Assembly: GCA_965372355.1 (NCBI GenBank)
Contig: CBDVBZ010000103.1
Location: 1-13,368, forward strand
Length of the DNA: 13,368 nt
Origin: CBDVBZ01 sp965372355
GTDB lineage: Bacteria; Krumholzibacteriota; Krumholzibacteriia; WVZY01
Direction: 5' to 3'
The notes under the pieces were generated by a model. The model was not told the DNA's origin and searched no databases. It worked only from the letters and a program-made list of their open reading frames with translations. Both the position numbers and the translations under genes were made by a program. This document shows, in pieces, positions 7,300-13,368 of this stretch. Numbering within the stretch: position 1 is the first letter of the stretch; each line of letters starts with the position of its first letter.

Positions 7300-7985
7300 A
7301 ATCTCCTCCCGAGTGGTTGCATCAAATGCTCGTAGCACTGAGCATATTTGGAGAACGCCTCGAGCGTCAAGTGCGCAGCCATCGGCATCAGAACGCGCGG
7401 CAGCCCCCTATCCGGCCCCTTGACCTCGAGCACACCGAGGTCGAGGTAAACCGGCGGCACGCCGGGCACGTATGCCGCATTGATCCGTGTGCATCGGATG
7501 TTCGAATCCATGGCGATTCTCGACCCGCTCTCCGGGTCCACATAGCGGCACCGGTCGTACTGAATCAGCAGCATCGGCACGAGCAGCCCGGGTGGAATGT
7601 AATCCAGCCCGAAGACCTGGTTGGGTATTTTCAGAATCTCTTCGTCATCGAACGGATTGTCCCGAAGTCTGTGAGAAGCGATGAGCACCTGGTTGCGTTC
7701 CTTCTGTCTGCTGACACCGTGCTTTCTCTTCATCTCGACAAAACAAGGAACGTCGAAGGAATCGCCGGCCTTCTCGACGTCGTCGTACCAGCGAAGCCGT
7801 ATCTTCGATTTCACATAGTCGCTGTTCCGCTTTTCCAGGTAATGGTCCAGACCCGGGGTATCGAAGTAGATGCTCGAAATGGTGCCGATGTGGTAGTTTG
7901 CGTCACGGGCACACGCGTGCTCGACCCACTCGAGGATCATGTCCCTCTGCGGGTTGACAAAGACGAATTTCTGCTCGATGTTCAT
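7296..7985 (-). CDS. VTC-domain protein (polyphosphate polymerase-like triphosphate tunnel enzyme)
   Basis: A 229-residue soluble protein with the charged residue pattern of the triphosphate tunnel fold: EQK (4-6), YFDTP (40-44), KIRLR (61-65), FVEMKRK (82-88), YDRCR (143-147), then R156, D160 and R164, EVK (187-189) and FSKY (211-214). In yeast, the related VTC4 domain polymerises phosphate from ATP into polyphosphate while the chain is passed through the membrane. All the basic tunnel residues expected from that family appear to be present, so the enzyme looks intact. Whether it makes polyphosphate here is not shown. ATG at 7985 is preferred because AAGG lies about seven bases upstream; a GTG two codons earlier (7991) is possible. 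It is the first gene of the VTC-DUF4956-CotH set and lies 74 bp after apt; no convincing promoter is seen in that gap. Confidence 0.87.
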   Translation of the reverse strand: MNIEQKFVFVNPQRDMILEWVEHACARDANYHIGTISSIYFDTPGLDHYLEKRNSDYVKSKIRLRWYDDVEKAGDSFDVPCFVEMKRKHGVSRQKERNQVLIASHRLRDNPFDDEEILKIPNQVFGLDYIPPGLLVPMLLIQYDRCRYVDPESGSRIAMDSNIRCTRINAAYVPGVPPVYLDLGVLEVKGPDRGLPRVLMPMAAHLTLEAFSKYAQCYEHLMQPLGRRL

Positions 7986-8059
7986 GCGCACACCTTAAAC
8001 TACCGCAGACACGCAAAACGTCCGGAACACGGTACCCGGCCAACCCGGGGGGAGGGATC

Positions 8060-8590
8060 TTACTCATATTTGACCAGCGAAAACACCGGTGGGCCAACGA
8101 TTTTCCGCCTGCCCCCCAGAGCTGCCAGCTCTATGACAAAGCAGGATTCCACGACCTCGGCGCCAAGCCTATCCAGAAGGGCAAGTGATGCAGCAGCCGT
8201 GCCACCCGTGGCCAGCAGGTCGTCGAAAAGCAGGATCCGCTCGCCTTTTTTAACGGCGTCTTTGTGGATTTCTATGACCGTCTGACCGTATTCGAGCGCA
8301 TAGGCCTCGCTGATCGTCTCGTGGGGCAGCTTGCCCTCCTTGCGCAGCGGGGCAAATCCCACCCCGAGCTCGTAGGCAAGCGGGGTGGCGAAGACGAATC
8401 CACGTGATTCGATGGCCACGACTTTTGAGATGTTCCGGCTCGAGTATCGCTCGGCAAGAGTCTCGATGATCGACCTGAAGACGCCCGGGTCTTGCAGAAG
8501 GGGTGTGATGTCTCTGAAGAGGATACCTGGCTTTGGGAAATCCGGTATATCCCGGATGTATGACTTGATGTTCTCCATTTTTGTGTTCAT
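8060..8590 (-). CDS. apt: Adenine phosphoribosyltransferase
   Basis: A 176-residue protein, normal for the family. It salvages adenine by joining it to PRPP to give AMP and pyrophosphate in the cytoplasm. The N-terminal DIPDFPKPGILFRDITPLL (14-32) is typical of Apt. AIESRGFVFA (59-68) and the PRPP-binding loop LFDDLLATGGTAAA (121-134) are intact. The ATG overlaps the TGA of the sigma factor gene (ATGA), so translation is probably coupled; an internal ATG four codons later lacks a ribosome binding site. Confidence 0.96.
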   Translation of the reverse strand: MNTKMENIKSYIRDIPDFPKPGILFRDITPLLQDPGVFRSIIETLAERYSSRNISKVVAIESRGFVFATPLAYELGVGFAPLRKEGKLPHETISEAYALEYGQTVIEIHKDAVKKGERILLFDDLLATGGTAAASLALLDRLGAEVVESCFVIELAALGGRRKIVGPPVFSLVKYE

Positions 8591-9447
8591 GTGTTCTTAC
8601 CGCCCGACAGCATGAGTTTTAACTTCTGTAGGGCTCGGCGCTCGATCTGGCGGATCCGCTCCCTCGAGACACCGATCAGTTTGCCGGTCTCGGCGAGGGT
8701 CTGGGGTTTGCCATCCTCGAGTCCAAACCGTGTTCGCAGGATGATGAGCTCCCGTTCACTCAGATACCGCTCCATGTACTCCGCGACCTTCTCGCTCTCC
8801 AGCTGTAGCGTGATCATCTGCTCGGGGTCCGTCGATGTTCCGTGTACTGCGTCGGCCGAGAGCTTGTGAAGGGCTTCCGCCGTCACCGTCAATTCCTCGG
8901 TGCGGATCCCATGAATCAAGCTTCTGACCAGCCGAATCTTCTTCGTGGTGACTCCCAACTCGTCCGCCGCATCGCGCTCACTAAGCCCCTTGTCTCCACG
9001 CTTCTCTTCCAGACGCAAATACCGATTGATCAGCTGATAAATATGAATCGGGATGCGAATCGACTTGGCATGACTCGCTATGGCGCGCGTTATTGACTGC
9101 TTGATCCACCATGAGGCATACGTGCTGAACCTGAAGCCCTTCTTGTAATCGAACTTCGCGGCGGCCCGGATGAGCCCCAGATTGCCTTCCTCCACCAGAT
9201 CGAGGAATGTCAGTCCGTGCCCCATGTAGCGTTTCGCGATGGTTACGACGAGACGCAGATTGGCAAGGATCAGATCGCGTTTGGCCTCTTTGTCCGCCTC
9301 CTCGGCAATACGCCTTCCTAGGCTGATTTCTTCCTCGGGTTTCAGAAGGGCGTAACGACTGATCTCGTTGAGATAGCGTGTCTGAATATCATAGTCCCCC
9401 GATACAGACGTCTTCTCTTTGGATCCGCTTTTCTTTCTACGAGGCAT
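8587..9447 (-). CDS. Group 2 sigma-70 factor, RpoS-like
   Basis: A 286-residue sigma factor with region 1.2 (about 20-50), region 2 (about 57-130) including DLVEEGNLGLIRAAAKFD and FRFSTYASWWIKQSITRAI, region 3 (about 132-200) and region 4 (about 210-280) with the helix-turn-helix GVSRERIRQIERRALQKL. Region 1.1 is missing, so it is not the primary RpoD. The EEGNLGLIRA...FRFSTYA wording is closer to RpoS than to RpoD. Nearby surE and pcm, neighbours of rpoS in enterobacteria, support a stationary-phase or stress role. The ATG at 9447 is chosen because it opens a conventional basic N-terminus; a GTG at 9486 would add 13 residues and neither has a strong Shine-Dalgarno sequence. The gene begins 67 nt after tRNA-Pro(CGG) and its stop overlaps the apt start. 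Confidence 0.93.
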   Translation of the reverse strand: MPRRKKSGSKEKTSVSGDYDIQTRYLNEISRYALLKPEEEISLGRRIAEEADKEAKRDLILANLRLVVTIAKRYMGHGLTFLDLVEEGNLGLIRAAAKFDYKKGFRFSTYASWWIKQSITRAIASHAKSIRIPIHIYQLINRYLRLEEKRGDKGLSERDAADELGVTTKKIRLVRSLIHGIRTEELTVTAEALHKLSADAVHGTSTDPEQMITLQLESEKVAEYMERYLSERELIILRTRFGLEDGKPQTLAETGKLIGVSRERIRQIERRALQKLKLMLSGGKNT

Positions 9448-9513
9448 CCTGTGCGCTCTATCGTTTGATCCTAGGGGGACAAACACCGCACGTCACCACC
9501 CCACAAAGGAAAG

Positions 9514-9589
<76 letters not shown>

Positions 9590-9611
9590 AACCATATCTC
9601 CCGTTCGGTCA

Positions 9612-9642
9612 ATCATATGTGATGAGTACACCTTCGTTGCAA
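9612..9642 (-). promoter_or_regulatory. Possible promoter for tRNA-Pro(CGG) and the sigma factor
   Basis: On the minus strand TTGCAA (9637-9642) and TATGAT (9612-9617) are 19 bp apart, which would start transcription near 9605, about 16 nt before the tRNA. The spacer is longer than the optimum, so this is tentative. Confidence 0.38.
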
Positions 9643-9702
9643 CTGCCAGAGGGTAGCACGTTTGCAGCGATTATCAACAGGTAAGTTGGCCAAAACCACC
9701 CC

Positions 9703-10203
9703 TTAGCCCCCCACAACACCCCAAATCGAGATCACGCCGAGCGAGGCAAGCGTGACAATCACACCGGCAATCATAATGCCTGCGAAAATGGCCGGCAGGG
9801 CGACCCTTTTCTTGATGTCGAAGATAAATGCTGCTACCGAGCCGGTCCAGGCCCCAGTGACGGGGAGTGGAATGGCAACAAAGAGAATCAGCCCGAGGAT
9901 TTCGAAACGCTCGATCATCTTTCCTTTGCGCCGCGTGCGCGCGAACAACCAGTCGAAAAAACGATTGAAGATCGCGAACCGGCGCAGGTATTCGGAGACG
10001 GGACCGACCAACCACAGAATAAATATGACTGGAATGAAGTTTGCGATCACCGAGATCACGTACGCCTCCTGCCACGGCATCTTTCCGATCGTTATGGCAT
10101 ACGGAATGGCCCCCCTCAATTCCGAGATGGGAAGCATGGCGAGCACGATCGTTGTGATCTCGTGCGGCGATCCGGCAAGCAGATGGATGAATCTTTCTTT
10201 CAT
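9703..10203 (-). CDS. COG2426-type small membrane protein (putative small multidrug export family)
   Basis: A 166-residue integral membrane protein with about four hydrophobic segments (about 15-38, 47-68, 100-128 and 135-162). The motifs MLPISELRGAIPY (23-35) and VAIPLPVTGAWTGS (109-122) are characteristic of the family labelled putative small multidrug export protein (PF06695/COG2426). That name rests on little experimental work, so a drug-export role should not be assumed. Its ATG overlaps the TGA of pcm (ATGA), indicating coupled translation. It takes the position that nlpD has between pcm and rpoS in E. coli but is unrelated to NlpD. The 113 bp that follow, up to the tRNA, hold no gene. 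Confidence 0.88.
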   Translation of the reverse strand: MKERFIHLLAGSPHEITTIVLAMLPISELRGAIPYAITIGKMPWQEAYVISVIANFIPVIFILWLVGPVSEYLRRFAIFNRFFDWLFARTRRKGKMIERFEILGLILFVAIPLPVTGAWTGSVAAFIFDIKKRVALPAIFAGIMIAGVIVTLASLGVISIWGVVGG

Positions 10204-10886
10204 CGGGTGTCCGATTTGTTGACGGTCAGCTTCGAGGCCGTCTGACCCCCAAAGCGAACGAGCGGAACGAATGAACAGGACTTGAGACGCTCGAGCGCAA
10301 ACCGGTCCCCGCGTCTGATCAGCCTCACGATCTCCTGTTGGCCATTCTTCCCCACCACCGGACCCAGCAGAACACCACCATCACGAAGCTGCTCGAGCAG
10401 ACATTGTGGCACACCGTCCGCGGCAGCGGTCAGGAGGATGCGGTCAAAAGGAGCCATTTCACGCCAGCCGACGGCGCCATCCGCCACCTTTGTGTAGACG
10501 GTGTCGATACCCAGCGCCTCGATCACCGCAGCTGCCCTCTCGGCCAGCTCCGGGATGCGCTCGATCGTGTAGATACGTCTCGCGAGGGCCGCCAGAACGG
10601 TCGCCTGGTAGCCCGATCCCGTCCCAATCTCCAGAATCGACTCATCGCCCTCCAACCGCAGTTCGGCGGCGAGGTACGCGACCATGTGCGGCTGCGACAT
10701 TGTTTGCGAGAATCCAATGGGCAGCGAGTGGTCGGTGTACGCTTCCGCGCCACCCTTGGGATCCAGGAACAGATGCCGCGGGACACGCTGCAGCGCCTTT
10801 AGAACCCGAGGGTCGGTGATCCCCTTGTCAAAGACCTGCTCGCGCACCATCCTCTCGCGGGCAACGGAGAAGTCTCGAACACTCAT
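10200..10886 (-). CDS. pcm: Protein-L-isoaspartate O-methyltransferase
   Basis: A 228-residue SAM-dependent methyltransferase that starts repair of isoaspartyl residues in aged proteins by methylating them. Visible are the family-specific QTMSQPHMVA (61-70), the SAM-binding motif I ILEIGTGSGYQA (84-95), TIER (107-110, the acidic end of beta 2) and FDRILLTAAADGVP (147-160). The C-terminal FVPLVRFG is usual. ATG at 10886 overlaps the surE stop (ATGA), as in other junctions of this operon; a GTG at 10901 would add five residues. It lies between surE and a COG2426-type gene. Confidence 0.95.
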   Translation of the reverse strand: MSVRDFSVARERMVREQVFDKGITDPRVLKALQRVPRHLFLDPKGGAEAYTDHSLPIGFSQTMSQPHMVAYLAAELRLEGDESILEIGTGSGYQATVLAALARRIYTIERIPELAERAAAVIEALGIDTVYTKVADGAVGWREMAPFDRILLTAAADGVPQCLLEQLRDGGVLLGPVVGKNGQQEIVRLIRRGDRFALERLKSCSFVPLVRFGGQTASKLTVNKSDTR

Positions 10887-11641
10887 AGATCGAACCGCCA
10901 CCTCTCCATCTCAACCACCGCCTTGTAGTGTGTCAGATCGAGGTGCAGCGGGGTGACGGAGACATAGCCCGTACGAACCGCCGAGATATCCGTGCCGTCC
11001 TCATCTTTCCAGATCGGGTCGTTGCCTCCGATCGTGTAGCTCCACCCGTTGGCGTCTCCCTTATCCGCCTTGAGGAGATTGTCGTTATCGTACGCTCGCG
11101 ATCCGAGCTTGGTGACGCGAACTCCCTTGATCGGCGACACCTCGGGATCGGGGATGTTGACATTGAGCAGACACTCGTCGGGGACCCCCAGCTCCAGCGC
11201 CGCCTCGACAACCGACCGCGCGACCCGACCGATCACCTCTTGGCTCTCGATGCTTCGCTGCAACGACGAGATGGCCAGCGACGGGACCCCAAGGATCGTC
11301 CCCTCGAACGCGGCGGCGACCGTACCGCTATACGACACGTCCTCCCCCATGTTGGGACCGTGGTTGATCCCCGATACGAGCAGGTCCGGTTTGCGGCCCA
11401 GAATGGCGCCCACGCCGAGCAGGACACTATCCGTCGGTGTGCCCGCTACCTTGTAGCCTCGGTCCGATACCTTCTCGGTGGAAATCTTCTTGCGCAGGGT
11501 GAGAGAGTGGCTGGTCGCACTCTGCTCGCTCGCAGGCGCCACAACGTAGATGTCGCCCAGCCCCTCGAGGGCACGCGTTAGTACCTTGATGCCGCGTGCA
11601 TCGTAGCCATCATCATTTGTAAGAAGAAGTATTCTGCTCAT
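10883..11641 (-). CDS. surE: 5'-nucleotidase SurE
   Basis: A 252-residue metal-dependent nucleoside monophosphatase of the SurE family. The N-terminal LLTNDDGYDARGI (6-18) holds the metal-binding Asp pair at 10 and 11. APASEQSATSHSLTL (35-49) contains the conserved Ser, and SGINHGPNMGEDV (90-102) the third metal site (Asn93). YSGTVAAA (104-111) and LNVNIPD near 170 are also typical. The full length is present. The Shine-Dalgarno sequence is weak (GGAT close to the ATG). It starts 42 bp after the glycosyltransferase stop and is followed by pcm with an ATGA overlap, as a survival and repair unit. Confidence 0.96.
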   Translation of the reverse strand: MSRILLLTNDDGYDARGIKVLTRALEGLGDIYVVAPASEQSATSHSLTLRKKISTEKVSDRGYKVAGTPTDSVLLGVGAILGRKPDLLVSGINHGPNMGEDVSYSGTVAAAFEGTILGVPSLAISSLQRSIESQEVIGRVARSVVEAALELGVPDECLLNVNIPDPEVSPIKGVRVTKLGSRAYDNDNLLKADKGDANGWSYTIGGNDPIWKDEDGTDISAVRTGYVSVTPLHLDLTHYKAVVEMERWRFDL

Positions 11642-11683
11642 GATCCAAACCCATGTTTGTTGAAGTCAACAACGAAGGCGATG

Positions 11684-12370
11684 CTACCAGAATAGGCTCC
11701 GCCAGACCAAACGAAAAAACCGCAGCGTGTCGATGAACGGGTGGACCGAGCTCGTCTCCGTACCGTAGATCGTCTCAACGGGAATTGACTCGATCTTTCC
11801 GCCGATCCCGGCCGTCTTGATCAGTATCTCGGACTCGGTGTCGTAGCGCTTCGTCACGAAGTTGATCTTTTCGAAAATATCGGTTTTGAGCATCCGGTAA
11901 CCGTTTTGTGAATCCGGTATCTTGATCCCCGTGCGCAGTGTCACGAACCACGAGGTTGTGGAATTGGCAAACACCCGAATCGCCGGCATGTCCTTGCGGT
12001 TATCCATGCGATTGCCACAAACGATGTCGGCGCCGGTTTTGCGGGCGTGTTCGGCGAATTTGGGGATCTCGGCGGGGTCGTGTTGTCCGTCCGCATCGAG
12101 TGTGATGATGTATTGCATCCCCAATTCGATCGCCTTGCGAGCCCCTGACACAAGGGCCGCACCCTTGCCCTGGTTGATCGGGTGCACCACAACAACCACA
12201 CCAGCCTCTCCCGCCACCCCTTTCGTATCATCAGCCGACCCGTCGTCGACGACGATGATTTGCTCTTTGGGCAAGTACTTCTCGACATCCGCAATGACGG
12301 AGGTCAGATGCCGCGCCGCGTTGAATGCGGGCAGTACCACGGCTGTCTTTGAAAGTATCTCAGCTGCCAT
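11684..12370 (-). CDS. Family 2 glycosyltransferase (dolichol/undecaprenyl-phosphate glycosyltransferase-like)
   Basis: A 228-residue soluble GT-A type enzyme. The motifs VVLPAFNAA (11-19), VVDDGS (40-45), NQGKGAAL (66-73), the metal-binding DADGQHDP (92-99), CGNRM (118-122) and DSQNGYRML (153-161) match the DPM1-like branch of GT2, which transfers a sugar from a nucleotide sugar to a lipid phosphate or related acceptor. There are no C-terminal membrane segments. The ATG lies 11 bp inside the end of the upstream acyltransferase gene, implying coupled translation and suggesting that the two act on the same envelope lipid; this is inference. The sugar and acceptor cannot be read from the sequence. 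Confidence 0.9.
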   Translation of the reverse strand: MAAEILSKTAVVLPAFNAARHLTSVIADVEKYLPKEQIIVVDDGSADDTKGVAGEAGVVVVVHPINQGKGAALVSGARKAIELGMQYIITLDADGQHDPAEIPKFAEHARKTGADIVCGNRMDNRKDMPAIRVFANSTTSWFVTLRTGIKIPDSQNGYRMLKTDIFEKINFVTKRYDTESEILIKTAGIGGKIESIPVETIYGTETSSVHPFIDTLRFFRLVWRSLFW

Positions 12371-13241
12371 TGTGGTTCTCGGGCCTCGTCCCCAGCGGGT
12401 AAAAGTGAAACCACTGATCGGGAAATTCGCGAATAAACGACGTCATGTCCGCGATGCACTTCTCCTGCAAATCGATCATCGCCTCGCGGGACTCTAGATC
12501 CGCTCTTGGATGGTGAGGACCTCCAAAGACAAACTTGAAGTTGCCATCACCGCCAAAGGTGCACACCGTGGTCACTATCGGGACACGGTAGCGCACGGCG
12601 AGCGCGACATGTCCCAAAGGCAGCTCCACATCCCTGTCAAACCAGCGGAACGCGCCTGTGGGCCCCCCGTAGGCCCGGTCTATCAGTAGAGCGACACTTT
12701 TGCCTTCGCGGAGCGCTCCGCGGAGCGCGTGGCTCGATTCGCGGAGCGACGCGCACTCAACCCCCACCATCTCTCGCCGCTCGTCAAAAAAGCGGGTAAC
12801 ACTCTCCGAGGGATGCGGTAGCGTTACGGTTAGCAGCTGACCACACAGGCGGGCCAGACTGGCCGCTCCGATTTCCCACGCACCCAGATGCGGCCCGACA
12901 AATATGAATCCGCGATCAGTGCCTGCGTCGCGTACGACCTTGTCGAGACCGCTGTAATCGCAACGGGCGCTCAGCTCACGCTCCGACATGAACGGCAGTC
13001 TTATAAAGCAGTAGATACTCCTGCCAAAATTCGAAAAGACGCGCCTCACCAGGCCACGAATCTGCCGCTTGTCCGCCCCGTCCCCCAGCACGATCCGCAG
13101 ATTGTCCCTGACGATCCGTCTCGAGCCAGAACGAAAGAGGTATTGAAATACAACGATCCACTCGGTAATCGACTCTGCGAGTCTTTGTGGGAGACGGCGG
13201 GCAAAGAAAGCGCCCAACTTATAGAATGAAGCACCGATCAT
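12360..13241 (-). CDS. LpxL/HtrB-family lysophospholipid (lipid A type) acyltransferase
   Basis: A 293-residue protein with the acyltransferase HX4E box HLGAWE (His118, Glu123), preceded by GFIFVGP. ALLIDRAYGG (184-193) and the C-terminal PDQWFHFYPL (274-283) match the LpxL/HtrB family. These enzymes acylate lipid A precursors or related glycolipids at the inner face of the inner membrane. An N-terminal segment (about 24-38) may associate with the membrane. The length is normal. No strong Shine-Dalgarno sequence precedes the ATG at 13241. It begins 52 bp after tRNA-Pro(GGG) and overlaps the glycosyltransferase by 11 bp. It could act on a lipid other than lipid A. Confidence 0.88.
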   Translation of the reverse strand: MIGASFYKLGAFFARRLPQRLAESITEWIVVFQYLFRSGSRRIVRDNLRIVLGDGADKRQIRGLVRRVFSNFGRSIYCFIRLPFMSERELSARCDYSGLDKVVRDAGTDRGFIFVGPHLGAWEIGAASLARLCGQLLTVTLPHPSESVTRFFDERREMVGVECASLRESSHALRGALREGKSVALLIDRAYGGPTGAFRWFDRDVELPLGHVALAVRYRVPIVTTVCTFGGDGNFKFVFGGPHHPRADLESREAMIDLQEKCIADMTSFIREFPDQWFHFYPLGTRPENHNGS

Positions 13242-13293
13242 TCAGCGTGTCGTGCGCCAGGGCCATATACTCGTTTGATTGGGGGTAAAAGGG

Positions 13294-13368
13294 TGGTCGG
13301 GGCGACTGGATTCGAACCAGCGACCACTAGCCCCCCATGCTAGTGCGCTACCGGACTGCGCCACGCCC
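13294..13368 (-). tRNA. tRNA-Pro (anticodon GGG), 5' end cut by the window edge
   Basis: The minus strand shows an anticodon stem CTAGC/GCTAG around the loop ATGGGGG (anticodon GGG), a T arm GCTGG-TTCGAAT-CCAGT, and the 3' acceptor strand CGCCCCG with discriminator A. The following bases read CCA, so the tail may be encoded. About two bases of the 5' acceptor strand lie beyond the window. Confidence 0.93.

Noticed and set aside
7986..8059. Promoter for the VTC-like gene in the gap after apt
   Set aside because: A TTGGCC-like -35 element can be found but no acceptable -10 element at the right distance.
7317..8285. Plus-strand open frame of 322 codons opposite the VTC-like and apt genes
   Set aside because: Both minus-strand genes have intact family motifs; this is an antisense shadow.
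9448..9486. GTG at 9486 as the sigma factor start
   Set aside because: It adds 13 residues without family character; kept only as an alternative because neither start has a strong ribosome binding site.

Overview
The window reads as chromosomal DNA of a GC-rich, Gram-negative (diderm) bacterium. A LpxL/HtrB-type lipid acyltransferase and a lipobox-anchored secreted protease point to an outer membrane. The secreted protein at the left edge resembles, from memory only, a cysteine-rich exported family common in uncultured FCB-related lineages such as Candidatus Eisenbacteria and Krumholzibacteriota. The secreted subtilase with dockerin-like and FG-GAP repeats and the CotH/VTC/DUF4956 genes fit the same picture. 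The phylum assignment is inference.

Nearly everything is on the minus strand, so the genes read from right to left. At the right edge lies a tRNA-Pro(GGG), followed by a LpxL-like acyltransferase and a family-2 glycosyltransferase that overlap by 11 bp. Next come surE, pcm and a COG2426-type small membrane protein, joined by ATGA stop/start overlaps. After them come tRNA-Pro(CGG), an RpoS-like group 2 sigma factor and apt, the last two again joined by ATGA. The order surE, pcm, one gene, sigma factor recalls the enterobacterial surE-pcm-nlpD-rpoS survival locus, with a membrane protein where nlpD would be.

From 7985 down to 4671 is an envelope module: a VTC-like triphosphate tunnel protein, a DUF4956 membrane protein and a membrane-anchored CotH-family kinase. 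The first two overlap by ATGA and the third follows after 28 bp. Known chemistry of the families suggests a cytoplasmic polyphosphate-type polymerase, a membrane partner and an extracytoplasmic protein kinase, but no function has been shown here. Behind its own strong sigma70-type promoter comes a 1193-residue lipoprotein subtilase with an Ig-like domain, a prodomain, a peptidase S8 domain, dockerin-like EF-hand repeats and a six-repeat FG-GAP propeller.

The left 0.9 kb is different. It holds a frameshifted C-terminal remnant of a tyrosine recombinase and, on the plus strand, a small secreted cysteine-rich protein with an uncertain start. No CRISPR array, rRNA gene or intact mobile element was seen.
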